Origin: Ectocarpus siliculosus
Taxonomy: Eukaryota > Sar > Phaeophyceae > Ectocarpales > Ectocarpaceae
DNA length: 64,000 nt
Assembly (NCBI GenBank): GCA_000310025.1
Contig: FN649739.1
Span: 3,238,476-3,302,475, forward strand
Direction: 5' to 3'
Part shown: positions 25,537 through 35,775 of the stretch, in pieces
Layout of the letters: each line of letters starts with the position of its first letter
How positions within the stretch are numbered: the first letter of the stretch is position 1
Notes under the pieces: model-generated
The model's input: only the letters and a program-made list of their open reading frames with translations
The model's database searches: none
Told to the model about the DNA's origin: nothing
Made by a program: the position numbers and the translations under genes

Positions 25537-25808
25537 TGAAAACCTCACGCCGTTTTTAGGAGTTAGACTTTTGAAACTTTGCACGGGCAGATACGAAACG
25601 CTTTGTGCAGCCATCTTTTTTTTTTTCCTGTCGCCGGATACCCCGGGTACTAGGGGTTTCGGGGTCATATGTGTCTCCTGGGGTTCCGAATAACCGGCGA
25701 CCATGGAAGTAAATAGAAAAGACGGCTCCACACAGCATTTCGCATGTACCCACTGTACATGTGTGCAAAGTTTCGAAGCCTAACTCCTGAAACGGCGTGA
25801 GGTTTTCA
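25537..25808. mobile_element. MITE with approximately 48-bp terminal inverted repeats
   Basis: The left end reads TGAAAACCTCACGCCGTTT and continues to ACTTTGCAC. The right end carries the same sequence inverted (GTGCAAAGTTTCG ... GGCGTGAGGTTTTCA) with a few mismatches. The 170-bp centre is non-coding. Length and structure fit a non-autonomous inverted-repeat element. It is unrelated by sequence to the TACCGTA-type elements. Confidence 0.8.
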
Positions 25809-26910
25809 GCTTTTGTGCCATGAAGTATTCCCGTCCCGATTTTCCCCGAACTACTTGATCTTAGTAAAGAATCGTATCCGCGGGGTCCCTTTTACACTAT
25901 CAAGCCCCGTGTGGCGCCAGCTATTCAAGCTATCCAACAAAACGTTCTGGAAAGCTCCATTAAACTATCCCGGAGCGGAAAAAAAAATATGTTGACGTTC
26001 AGATACGTGGAACCAACCTTTCGGGGGCCAACTCCGAGGACCTTCAAAACCGGTCAGGAGTCCACACATTCCCTCAGTTTGTTTTCCGGGTTGGGGCACA
26101 TTGTTGAACCCCACCGTCAAATTTGAGGACAAACAAATATTTCGTTGGATATATACAAGGCAAAACCAATACGAAGGTCTCTCTGTACTTTATCCCGTAC
26201 AATCTAGTGGAAGTTTGACGACGCCAAATCTCGGCCGTCGAAACACTAATATTTTGGGCAAACTTGTGTCCACACTAGTCGTTTTCTCTTCTTTTTTTTA
26301 GTTAGGTGCCCTAGAACATATGTACTCAAAGGAGTAATAGATTAGCTCGTGTCAAAACTTCGGTAGAGGGGTTCGTAGTAGGGTGCCGCATGCCTTCTTT
26401 TTTATTTTTCTGAATACAAGTATGACACAACGAATCCATCTCTATCAAAGAAAAGAGTCTTCTTTATTTTGAATCATGTTGAAGGCTCCTGATTGGCCTA
26501 AGCACTCAAGCTTGTAGCTTTATGGTCATGGCTCTGATCGAGATTTCGGCCGCGATGATTTGTTCCCTTGCTCATGGGGGTCATTAAGATACCATATATA
26601 TATATATGTATGTTGTACACAAATTTGTCTGTTAATAGCAGTTAGTTGTGGTTGAACCAATTTGGGTTGATTTCCATGAACCAGCTTGTATGGAAGGCAA
26701 CTTCACAAAGGGTGCGGCATTTCTGCACACACTCGACCGAAGCATGTGAACGTTTAGGAACCTTTCTTTGGGTATTCCCACAAAACAACTGCAACTATGA
26801 ACCACCCTTTTTCCGTGTTGTGTTCCCACCAAAGACAAAACATGTGTTCCCCCCATCCATACTATCCATCCACCTTGCGTATTCCCACAACGGAACCTGT
26901 AAATAATGTT

Positions 26911-26996
26911 TGGACCTATAGATCCGAAATCAAAGCATTAGAGAGAGTAGTCAGCGCTGACTAGTCTAATGGTTTGATTTCGGCTTCTATAGACCA
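26911..26996. repeat. 86-bp near-perfect palindrome (hairpin)
   Basis: TGGACCTATAGATCCGAAAT on the left pairs with ATTTCGGCTTCTATAGACCA on the right, with further pairing into a centre around GTCAGCGCTGAC. The whole 86 bp can fold into one stem with few mismatches and almost no loop. It could be a tiny MITE, a cruciform-forming site or an RNA hairpin. No transcript evidence is available. Confidence 0.75.
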
Positions 26997-28391
26997 CGTC
27001 AATGTGAGCAATGTCCGAAAATCATCATGAACGAACAGTGGTACTGTAGACTATACTACTGAAGAATGTCATGTTCTCCGTTTCTTTCATTTACCGACAC
27101 CTGTCTTACCCGTGAGCCAGTAAAACATTCGTCTGCCGCACCAGACGTGCTTGCATACGAGGGGGTCGGTGATTAAGACCCACGTGGGTGGTGCAGGGAT
27201 GCTTCATCATTGTTGCAGAGATACCTCTGCAATCTACTGCAGTGTAAATACGTAGTACATGAGTCGTGGGTTGCAAGCGGGCGATGGCATTCCTTGCACC
27301 ACAAACAATCTTGAACGGGACTTGATGGAAACCGACATACCACAGACGTCGTCTTTGGGTATGAGATCGCAAGGAAGGCAAGAAGAGCAAGTAGTGGATA
27401 CGAAACGGTGTGAAGCGCCACTGATGTTGTCCGCTCGACTACAACGCAGGTGGCATCCAGCATCATACAGTCTACATGTACGTGCGCGACGTACCTGCTG
27501 TGGGACCAAATGGTAACAAGGGGGTTGTCTTTGTCCTTGCTCTGTTTCTCTCTCACGGTGGCGACGGAAAGACCAAACGCTCTAGTCACGCGCCCGAACT
27601 CGGCCCGTCAAATATGTGAGTGCTGCACCACCAGCCGAAGTCGGGCCACAGCCGTTTCTCCTGGGCGGTACACCAGTAGCTACAACAGTGCAATCCGTTC
27701 GGGGGGCAACACTGCTGAACATGCGAACATGCCTGCAGGGTCCACATCTTGTCGTTTCCGGATTTTTTCTTGTGGCCTGTCTTCTCTCCGTGAGACGAGT
27801 GAGCTCTCCGGTCTGTGGCTTGCTCCAGTCTGTTCAGGCTGCCCGACTTTTACTCTGGCCACGATTCTGACAGAGCAGAGTGGAGACCCTCTCTCTACTC
27901 TCCATGTATGTCCTTGCACCCCGTCCGTGCAGTGTTTCCACGATCCCCAGACCCATGACATACTTATATCCACAGGTTGGACGCGATCTTGCGAAAGAGT
28001 CTGGGAAGAAAAACCGCCCACGAATCTATTCCGAAATCGCAATATTATAATTGTATTGGAAATTACTGCTGTGATTACCCCGTGATTCAGGCGCGGCTAC
28101 CCCGCTCCTTGCGTTGTTGTTGTTGTTCTCTTCACATCCATACTATTCCGCTCGCACAGCAGTTCAGTGATGGAAGCGGCGGAATTTTGATAAGTTTGCC
28201 CGCGTCGAGCTCTTGAGTGGTGTGATGCGGTAGAGGTGTCACATCGAAGTGTCCCTGTGGGCGTGTCTCTCTTCTCTTCTCTCTCTCTCTCCGGTGAGGT
28301 GGGTAATCAATCGATCGAGCAGCCTTGCTGGACAGAGGGGGTGGCCCTCAGCAGTAAAGCGGTACGTACATACATAGCCTCAAGATTCAAG

Positions 28392-31300
28392 ATGGCTCAG
28401 ATCGGCGGCGATGGGGGGCAATTCCCGGCCGCCCCAGCAGGCGTTCAAGGTTCAGGTCCTCCTCCTGTGGTCACCGACAGCAATGGGACTGGAAGTAAAG
28501 GTATGGTCTATGCTGTGAGAGGGTTGTGGTTGTTCATACGCAAGGTAGGCAGTCTGCGCCCCACACAGACAGGTGCCCCCTCCGCGTATCGTATCAACTC
28601 TCACGGTTGTTGGTTCCAACCCACCAAGCCGGAAGCGCCCTTGTTCGAGACAATTGGGGTCCATTGAAGATGCCTCATCAATACCCCGCCGATGTTGTTT
28701 TAGGGGACGAGAAAAATACACCGGCAACGCACATTTGCACCGAGAGCAAAAACTGCTGGTTGTGTAATCATAATCTCTCGCAGCAATGACAGACATACCG
28801 TAGGTTGCAGAAGATATCACACCCGCTTGGACCGAGACTACACTTGGCAGGAAAAGTAGGAAAGCAGCAACGGCGCCGAAAGTGACGGCGTTGGAACCGC
28901 CAATTTTTCCAGAGCTTTCCGAAAACGCACCATTTGATTGTTCGGCATCCTCTTCGTCGTCGAGTAATCAGGCTTTGGGAGTCTGTCCAGGAAGCGCGGT
29001 ATCCTACGCAACCTACAGTACACTATTCGGCGTCGGAGATTGCCTACAACATGTTATCGCGGTTGTCGTTACCTCCTGCGTGGGTGATAAAACATGGTGG
29101 ACTAGGTATCTCTCTCGTTCCGTTCGTCATGATGTTCTCCCACTCTACGGTCCGTCCAGATGGGGGCATGCTTGCTCAGGCGCTGGGGACTCTCGGTCTC
29201 TTGGAAGTGTGGGTCTTCATCGTGTACGTTTTCGGAAACAGCGGATTCGAACACTTCGAAGGGGTAAGTTGATGTGATAACCATGGACAACACAGGTAGG
29301 GCGGGGTAATGAGCCGCGGGGTAGCGACTCAATACCTTGCTAAAGTCTTATCTGCGACGCTTATGGTGCACGAATGCCGACACACAGCAGCGTGAATTGT
29401 TTGTGGTGCAGCTACGTGCACCAGAGGGACATGGGTGGGACGGGCGCGACGAGGTTGTATGTGCGGTCCGTTCAAAAGGATGCACTTTAGTCTACTGTGT
29501 GGTAGTTTTATTTTCCGTTGATGCATACCGTATATGACACAAGATAACACACCCCCTTGGCCGATTTTCAAAGCGCGATTTCTCAACAGCAGGAAGAGTC
29601 ACAGCGCCGAAAACGGCGGCGTTGGAACCGTCTCGTCGAGAGCTGTTCGAAAACGTATTGTTTCATTTATGCATCCTCTTCGTCGTGGAGTAATCGAGCT
29701 TTGAAAATCGGTCCAGGGGGTGTGTTATCTTGTGTCATATACGGTATGCATACACCCACAAACAAACAAGAATGACGTCTTCCCGCTGTGCGGACGCAAT
29801 GACGCACATCTGGAAGAGGCACGCATGCGGCGTATACCTGGCGGCGAGCGTATCAAACATATTGACATTACCGAGGAGCACGAGCAGCAGCGTAGACATA
29901 GAATTGTGACAGACAGACGGAAAAATATTATTGCGTCACAACCCGCCATCACATTTGTCTTAAGCCTTCCGAATTTCCCGCCAAGTGAAAGCAAGCAGTC
30001 CACAACACACACATGCACCAAAGCCGTTGATGGCCATGACTTTCATGAGAGAGACCTAGCTGCAGCAACAGCAGGCAGCGCACGGCTTTCGAAGACAGTC
30101 AGTAGCGCGGCGCAAGTACGCAACCTAAACAGATCCCGGGAAACCATCCTGATATCGCACAGCAGTAGACCCTCACGCCCTCGGCGGTTTCTCTCGATGG
30201 TAGACGTGATCTGGACTTGGGGGAATGTGTGTTTTATGTTGTGTGTTTATAATCATCGGTCTGCTGTTGTTGAGCAGTCGGTTGGACCCACTCAACATCA
30301 ATAAACACCCCCGCCAGGTTACACATGGCGCATGACTATACCCACGGCGCGCAGGTCGTATAGGCTCCGCCCCTCCTGGTTTTCAGATAGTCGCGGATCA
30401 GTATCCCAGCGGAGATGATTGGTGGTGTTGTTGCGTCTCTGTCTCTTTTCCTTCTTCTGGTTTCATTCGCGCGCGCGCGCGATCTCCGTTTTTGTATTCC
30501 CCTTTTCGCGGAGAAACCCCGGGGTTGGGGACAGCGGTTTCCTACGAATTTAGGGCACAAACGCTTGTGTAGCACGGTCATCTCCTTCCTCAGAAGCGAA
30601 CTAGATCGTCAATCGGTGCCCTGTAGATGTCGTTCTGGTCCCAAAGGTGGGTCGTTTCGGCTTCCCGGAAGCCAAGTTTGGGGCCGCTGCTACACGCGGA
30701 AGAATAGGCGGATATATCGAGCCTCTTTTTCCCTCCTGGGGATGAAGAGAAAAGGTCGCGCTCCGCAGCTCATTACATACAGCCATGAACGTTAAATAGA
30801 TTACCATACATGGTCAATTAGTGTTGGGAGGTTTGGAGGACACGGTGTGCAACAACCAGAACAGTGTTGGGGTGTTGGGGTGTAGTGGTTCCCGAAGGTT
30901 CCCTCATGGTGATCAGTCACGTCTCAGCTCGTCGTGTGGCTGCACAGCAGTACGGAGCTTAGCCATGAAATATTGTTCCTGATGTTGTCTCGTGTGTTGC
31001 TGCTTGACTCTGCGTACTAGCTAGAACTTCCAGCGACAGAGATCATCCGCGCAAGTAGTCTCGCATAACTTGATCATTTGTTTAGAGCTAGTCAAGGCGC
31101 CGATCTTGGTCTTTGTGTGGAATTTGTGTCCGGCCCGAGCCTTGTTCGCATGCGGCGCCTAGTGCGTTACGGTCAGCGTGCAGTGACAAGCGCTCACCCA
31201 CCCTCCCCAAGCTTTGTGACTTATCTACACAGGTCGGTAGAGTTCGCCCTAACCCCAGTGCTCAAGTCGCCATTCGTTAAGGCTGTTGTGATATTTTCAC

Positions 31301-33677
31301 ACAGATCATTTGCTAGCTCACCTATGCTGGCAGATCAGGATGGAGCAAACTACTCCGATCACTTCTGTGCGTCCTTCACACAACCATGGAGCAAACATAC
31401 TCAGATCGCCTACGTCCTTCAGATAACCACGGAGTAAACGTACTCAGATCAGGTACGTCCTTCACATCGCCTCGGAGCACACACAGAGATCACGTGTGTC
31501 TTCCAGATCACCTGAGCAAACATACCTCTGATCACCGATCTCTCAGATCAACTCAGGCAACCAAACCCCAATCACCTATCCCCCGCAGCTAACCTCGTGC
31601 AAACATACACCAGCGACCCACATGTTGTCCTTCAGATCACCTCGCGCGTATTGTATGTTGTCCCACCCACACCGCGCAGTTCACGCGTGATGTATATAGG
31701 GTACCTGGGAATCGTCAGCGAATGATAAGGATTCAATCACGATGTACAGGTTGTGTGGCGTGGAAGGACATTCCCACTTGGATTTGTTTGTGTTTGTCGT
31801 GTCCTTTCACCTTCGTAAGTCATGGTATCACATGGTGCGTATTCGTTTACAATTTTTCTCGCAGCACGAACGATGACTTTTTGTCTGGTCTTGTATGTAG
31901 GCTTTGTGGACAGCAAGTGGTATAGGAATATGGATTGATCGGATTCACAGCATGTTGATGAAGAGTAGTGCATGTCATTTGCTTTCAGGTTAAACAGTAA
32001 GACTAGTCTAGAGCCAGAACCAGAGTTAGGCATGTCCAATACAATCTCTCCAGGTGTTATTCCGAAATACAGTAGACCTCGCATCTTGCAGTATCAGTGC
32101 ACATACTTGTACAGGAAATCCGATGTAAAAGGTGCAAATCTCAACTTCATGCCAACACATCCATCGAATATCCCTTGAAAACGACAACTCCGGAGCAAAT
32201 ATTCATCGATCTCCTGTGTCCTTCAGAGAACGTCGGGCAATCACATCCCGGTCACCTACCCATGTCCCACAGCCCACCACGCCCATAGACCCAGATCACC
32301 TATGCCGTTCCGATTGCGTCGGGCAGACATTCCCCGACCACGTATACCATGGCCCTTCTGGCGAAAATTTTCCATCGGCTGCTCATCATATGTTTCGGTC
32401 GGGTTTTCCTTAGTGTTGACCTACACTTCTGCGGTCTAAGCCACATTCTACACGTCCTGCACACTTGACCGGTCGCAGGTGATTTTCGACGCGTTGGCGG
32501 CGTTCGAGTTCTTGGGCCGAATGCCGGGGATGTTGGCTCTCTGCCTCGTCTGCAACAACAGCACCTCCATTGATCATCCCGAAAACATCAAGACGATCAC
32601 AAGGGACCAGCTCCACAACATGGTTTACCCCCGCGACCCCCCACGGTCCCGAAAAAGGTGCGTTGTATAGACTACGTACATTGTGCGAGACGATTTCCAA
32701 GTCGCATTTAGGGCTGACGATGTGTTCACTCCCAATTTCCTGCGTAGCAGCGGAAAAGCTTGTATTGTGAGGAACCCTGAGGGGAGGATGGCTGATCCGT
32801 TGTTGCTTTGACAAATATAGCCAAGCGCCGCAGAGAATTTCTCCTGTGTTACCCCAGATCTTGGCTCTTCGGCGGAAGAGGCAAGGTCGTATGGTAGTGA
32901 AAATAGAAGCTACACTAATATATGGGAGGAAAAACTGAAACAAGCATGCACACGCACATTTCAAACGTTCTTCAATTTGGTGCGACTTAAGGATGAGCAG
33001 ATACACCCCAGCACCAAGAACGATGTACGCAAGGCCGCCAGCAAGAAATCAAACCCGACCGAAAATACGCCAGAGGTGAGTGATGCTTTTACGATCAACT
33101 TTTACGATCACTATCTCGCACCGCCCTCATCTACCGGCGGTGTACCTCTTCCTGGCGGCGGCCATTGCCTGTCGTGGTGTCCTTCTTCTCTCGCTCTCTG
33201 ACCAGGCGGGATTTCGCTGCGATGGCGTTGTACGGGATGCTCATCGCGGTGGTGCCGGTGGTGATCCTCCTCTCGTTCTTCCCAACGTGGACATCTCTCT
33301 TCGACGAACCGGTTTGGATTAGGGTAGTGCCCTCTGTCTTGGCCGTGGTCGCGGTGATAGAGTCGATGGCGGGCTCGGCGTACATGGATGCGAACCAGTC
33401 GTGCTTCGTCCTCACGGTCATGTACGCCCACACCAAGATCATGTCGCTCTTCTTGCTCGTGTGCGGCGCAAATCGGCTGTTGCTTGGAGAGGAGGGAGAG
33501 GACGGTGGCGGAGGTGGGGGTGTCATGGTGCTTGGAATCCCTTTGGCTATCCTGCAGCTGATAAAGGTAGCCTCGGCAGGCGTAGCCGCGGTGAACTATC
33601 TCCGGGGGAGACCGGACGAGCGACTGCCCACACTTCGAGGCACGCTGAGGCTGTGTGCCTTCTGTCCGATACATTAA
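28392..33677 (+). CDS. Unrecognised multipass membrane protein, 5 exons, 362 residues
   Basis: Exons 28392-28500, 29019-29263, 32479-32657, 32992-33075 and 33206-33677 sum to 1089 bases, an exact multiple of three, with phases 1,0,2,2 matching at each junction. The start ATG has A at -3 and G at +4. The N-terminus is Gly/Pro-rich (residues 1-36). About seven hydrophobic segments follow, roughly at 48-70, 80-105, 127-145 (exons 2-3), 211-232, 243-262, 271-298 and 310-335 (exon 5). Between them lies a polar, basic loop of about 50 residues spanning exons 3-4 (SRKRMSRYTPAPRTMYARPP). A Gly/Glu-rich loop (GEEGEDGGGGGG) precedes the last segment. I recognise no family; transport or signalling would be guesswork. 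The intron after exon 2 is 3.2 kb and holds repeats. The exon 2 acceptor lies in a MITE end. Exon 4 is the least certain. Confidence 0.7.
28796..29020. mobile_element. MITE (TACCGTAGG-type) whose right end supplies a splice acceptor
   Basis: The left end TACCGTAGGTTGCAGAAGAT and the right end ...CGCAACCTACAGTA are inverted repeats, degenerate beyond about 14 bp. The interior (GGCGCCGAAA..., GGCGTTGGAACCG, CCTCTTCGTCGTCGAGTAATC) is homologous to the element at 29521-29751. The AG of CCTACAG at 29017-29018 is the acceptor used for exon 2 of the 28392-33677 gene, and the first two exon bases (TA) are the element's edge. Confidence 0.75.
29521..29751. mobile_element. Near-intact MITE with approximately 50-bp terminal inverted repeats
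   Basis: The left end ATGCATACCGTATATGACAC continues AAGATAACACACCCCC and on to a Gly-codon-like GGCCGATTTTCAAAGC. The right end is its inverse almost base for base (GCTTTGAAAATCGG ... GTGTCATATACGGTATGCAT). The interior matches the 28796-29020 element. It lies in the 3.2-kb intron of the multipass gene. The high arm identity suggests it is younger than its neighbour. Confidence 0.88.
31330..32360. repeat. Degenerate tandem satellite in the 3.2-kb intron
   Basis: Units of roughly 41-50 bp containing GGAGCAAACATACTCAGATC, ACCTACGTC and CTTCAGATCACC repeat from about 31330 to 31640. A second, more decayed block with GGAGCAAATATTC, CTTCAGAGAAC and GATCACCTATG lies at about 32170-32360. Divergence between units is high, so this is an old array. 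Confidence 0.6.
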
Positions 33678-34624
33678 GTTTTGTTAGCCCACGGGTCGCA
33701 GTGGGAGAGGGTGTTGGACCCTGTGCCGTTTGCGTGGCCAGACGTTGTGGGTGCCAGGACGGTGGTTTGAATAGCCGAAGCCGTTATACTGGTGGTGTGG
33801 TCATTGCTTGAGGCCACATGCGGAAGGCGTCTGTCGAAGCAGGGACGTAAGAACTACCGTATCTTAGCACTTTAGCGGACTACAGCCAGCCGTTCGCGGG
33901 CCCGCTTTGTAGAGGGAAATCGTTCCCCAAACGAATCATTGTGGCTTTGAATTTTGTGTAACCGAGATTTTCCTGGGAAATTCGTTCGACATGGCACCCT
34001 TGCTACCATGGGAAAAACGGCCAGCAAAACGATCCGGAGACCGCTTGTCACGTCGAGCTTGTTTTTCAACGTTTTTAAGCGCAATAAGAAGATCTCAACT
34101 GCTGGAAGGGTTGCTTTCTGTTTGAATATTGGAGTAGCGGCCACGGTTTAAGAGAAAACGTTTTAGAGAACGTGCCGATTTAAGAGAGTCAAACTGACTT
34201 GTCACGACGAATATCGATATAAGAGAGAATTCGTCATATTTCTGATATTTCTCTTTAATCGAACCTCTCAAAAAAAGCCGCTTTAGCCGTCACATACACA
34301 GCTTTTAGACACCAAGCCCAGCAGGCAGCCACTGCACAGCAGTCCCCGATCACACGCCAGGCCCATCAAATTCAACAATCACCCGTGAATTTGGTACAGC
34401 GAAAATTTGTACCACACGACACCATGATTAATTTACACTCGGGGGTGTACCCGGTACTTGCGGTGGGTAGCATGTGTGGACCTCGCACAAGGTGACGACG
34501 TGATGTAACATGAGAGATATGCCGTCCACAGAATCTTGTAGCTGGTTGAAATGAAAGCGTCCATCTTCCATGGCCTTCAAAATGCTACGATTTAAAGCAT
34601 GTTCGCGGTTCAAGAGAATCTGTA
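33678..34624. other. Non-coding spacer
   Basis: I see no gene. Around 34140-34280 there are several GTTTAAGAGA/AAGAGAGA and CTCTTTAATCGA words on opposite strands, hinting at a decayed inverted-repeat element whose ends I cannot place. Confidence 0.4.
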
Positions 34625-35775
34625 GGCAACACCGCGGATCTTGGAGGCGCCTTGTACATGGTTTCATCCCCAAACGTCTTGGAGTGCGGCCATCGAGTTT
34701 GACGGAAATTTTGCGCTACTGTCCGGAGGCTCAATTTTCATATGGAGCTCGTCCCATGTGGAGTGGACTGGAGATACCGAAATTATACGAAGCAAGCCTC
34801 GACGGGGGGGTGATTGGACCATTTGCGACGGACTCCGTCAGTAACCAGGGCTCAACCCTCGTGATGAATGGGACCACTGCCTTTGTCAACAATACGTTCG
34901 GAGCCAACGGGGGCGCGTTGACTCTAATTGGAAGACTGGCTGTAAACATCGGCACAGAAAACGTCAGCTTCATTGGAAACGCGGCCGAAGTTGCGGGAGG
35001 GGCCGTATTTGTGTCGGGCACAGGGTTCGGCCCGGTGTTCACTGGCGCTAGGTTCATCTTCAACTTCGCTCAGGTCGGGGGTGCTGTCTCCGCCGTAGGG
35101 TCTGGGCACTTGAAGGAAAATGCAGACATTTTCACCCCCCAAACCCGGCAACATCGACCATTGCCACTTCATCGACAACCGAGCAACAGCAACGGGTGGA
35201 GCTATTGACAGCGCGGCTGGACAAGACGCCTTCGTCAACAGCACATTTCAGGGCAACCGCGCGGGGACGGGGGGGGGCTTGAGACTGGCAGGCACGGCCT
35301 CTCTGGCTAACTGCTCGTTTGTTGGCAACATTTCGGACAATCAAGGGGGCGCGGCGGTGTCCAACATCGGTTCTTTGTTGAGTGTGGCGAACATCACTTT
35401 CAGCCGTAACGTCTTCGACTGCGACCCCGGCATATATCTGGACTACAACGCGGTACGTTGTGTTTGGTCTTTGTTGTGTGTTTTTCGGCGAGTCCGGTTT
35501 GCTGCTCTTGATGGGCTATTTGAACCGAACCGGAGTGTTGACGTCCGTTACGTCGCATGACATGTACGGTTATGGACAGCGGTGGATGTGACTTTTTCTT
35601 CAAACCCATTTGCCCTGTAGTATCATCATTTTTTTCGACCAGCCATTGAGTAGTCAACTTCTGGGGTATGCAGCTTCGCCGGCCCCGTTGTTCAACCTCA
35701 GAATGATCTGTGTGCTTCTTCCACTGTGATTAGGCGGTATTCATTCTAACCCGACAGGTCCACCTCATGGTTCCT
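34625..35775 (+). pseudogene. Truncated pseudogene copy of the LNR/Pmp gene at the right edge
   Basis: This segment matches 61196-62345 of the right-hand LNR/Pmp gene almost continuously. It covers the last eight or so Pmp repeats (for example SSHVEWTGDTE, NIGTENVSFIGNAAEVAGGAV, QGNRAGTGGGLRLAGTASL), the exon end at GCG|GTACG and nearly all of the following intron. The copy stops just before the next exon. A 5-bp deletion near 34787 shifts the frame at GDTE, and further indels occur around 35145-35160. No signal peptide, LNR or membrane part is present. It is a DNA-level (not RNA-derived) duplicate, because intron sequence is retained. The identity, including the intron, indicates a recent event. 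Confidence 0.9.

Larger units (their letters stand above)
24955..28391. other. Intergenic region between two divergent genes
   Basis: Divergent spacer between the minus-strand LNR/Pmp gene and the plus-strand multipass gene, so both promoters should lie here. It contains an inverted-repeat element (25537-25808), an (AT)n stretch near 26595-26609 and a hairpin (26911-26996). A CT-rich tract at 28272-28290 lies about 100 bp upstream of the next start codon. Open frames of 90-210 codons overlap on both strands at 27173-28085 but show no domain or consistent codon use, so I do not call a gene. Confidence 0.5.

Noticed and set aside
27173-28085. Overlapping open frames of 90-211 codons on both strands
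   Set aside because: Both strands are equally open, no family signal appears and no splice model joins them.
31749-31814. Candidate extra exon in the 3.2-kb intron of the multipass gene (GTACAG|GTTGTG ... CTTC|GTAAG)
   Set aside because: Its length would break the phase between exons 2 and 3, which join perfectly without it.
33111-33674. 187-codon minus-strand open frame
   Set aside because: It is the antisense of the large last exon of the multipass membrane gene; Arg/His-rich shadow composition.
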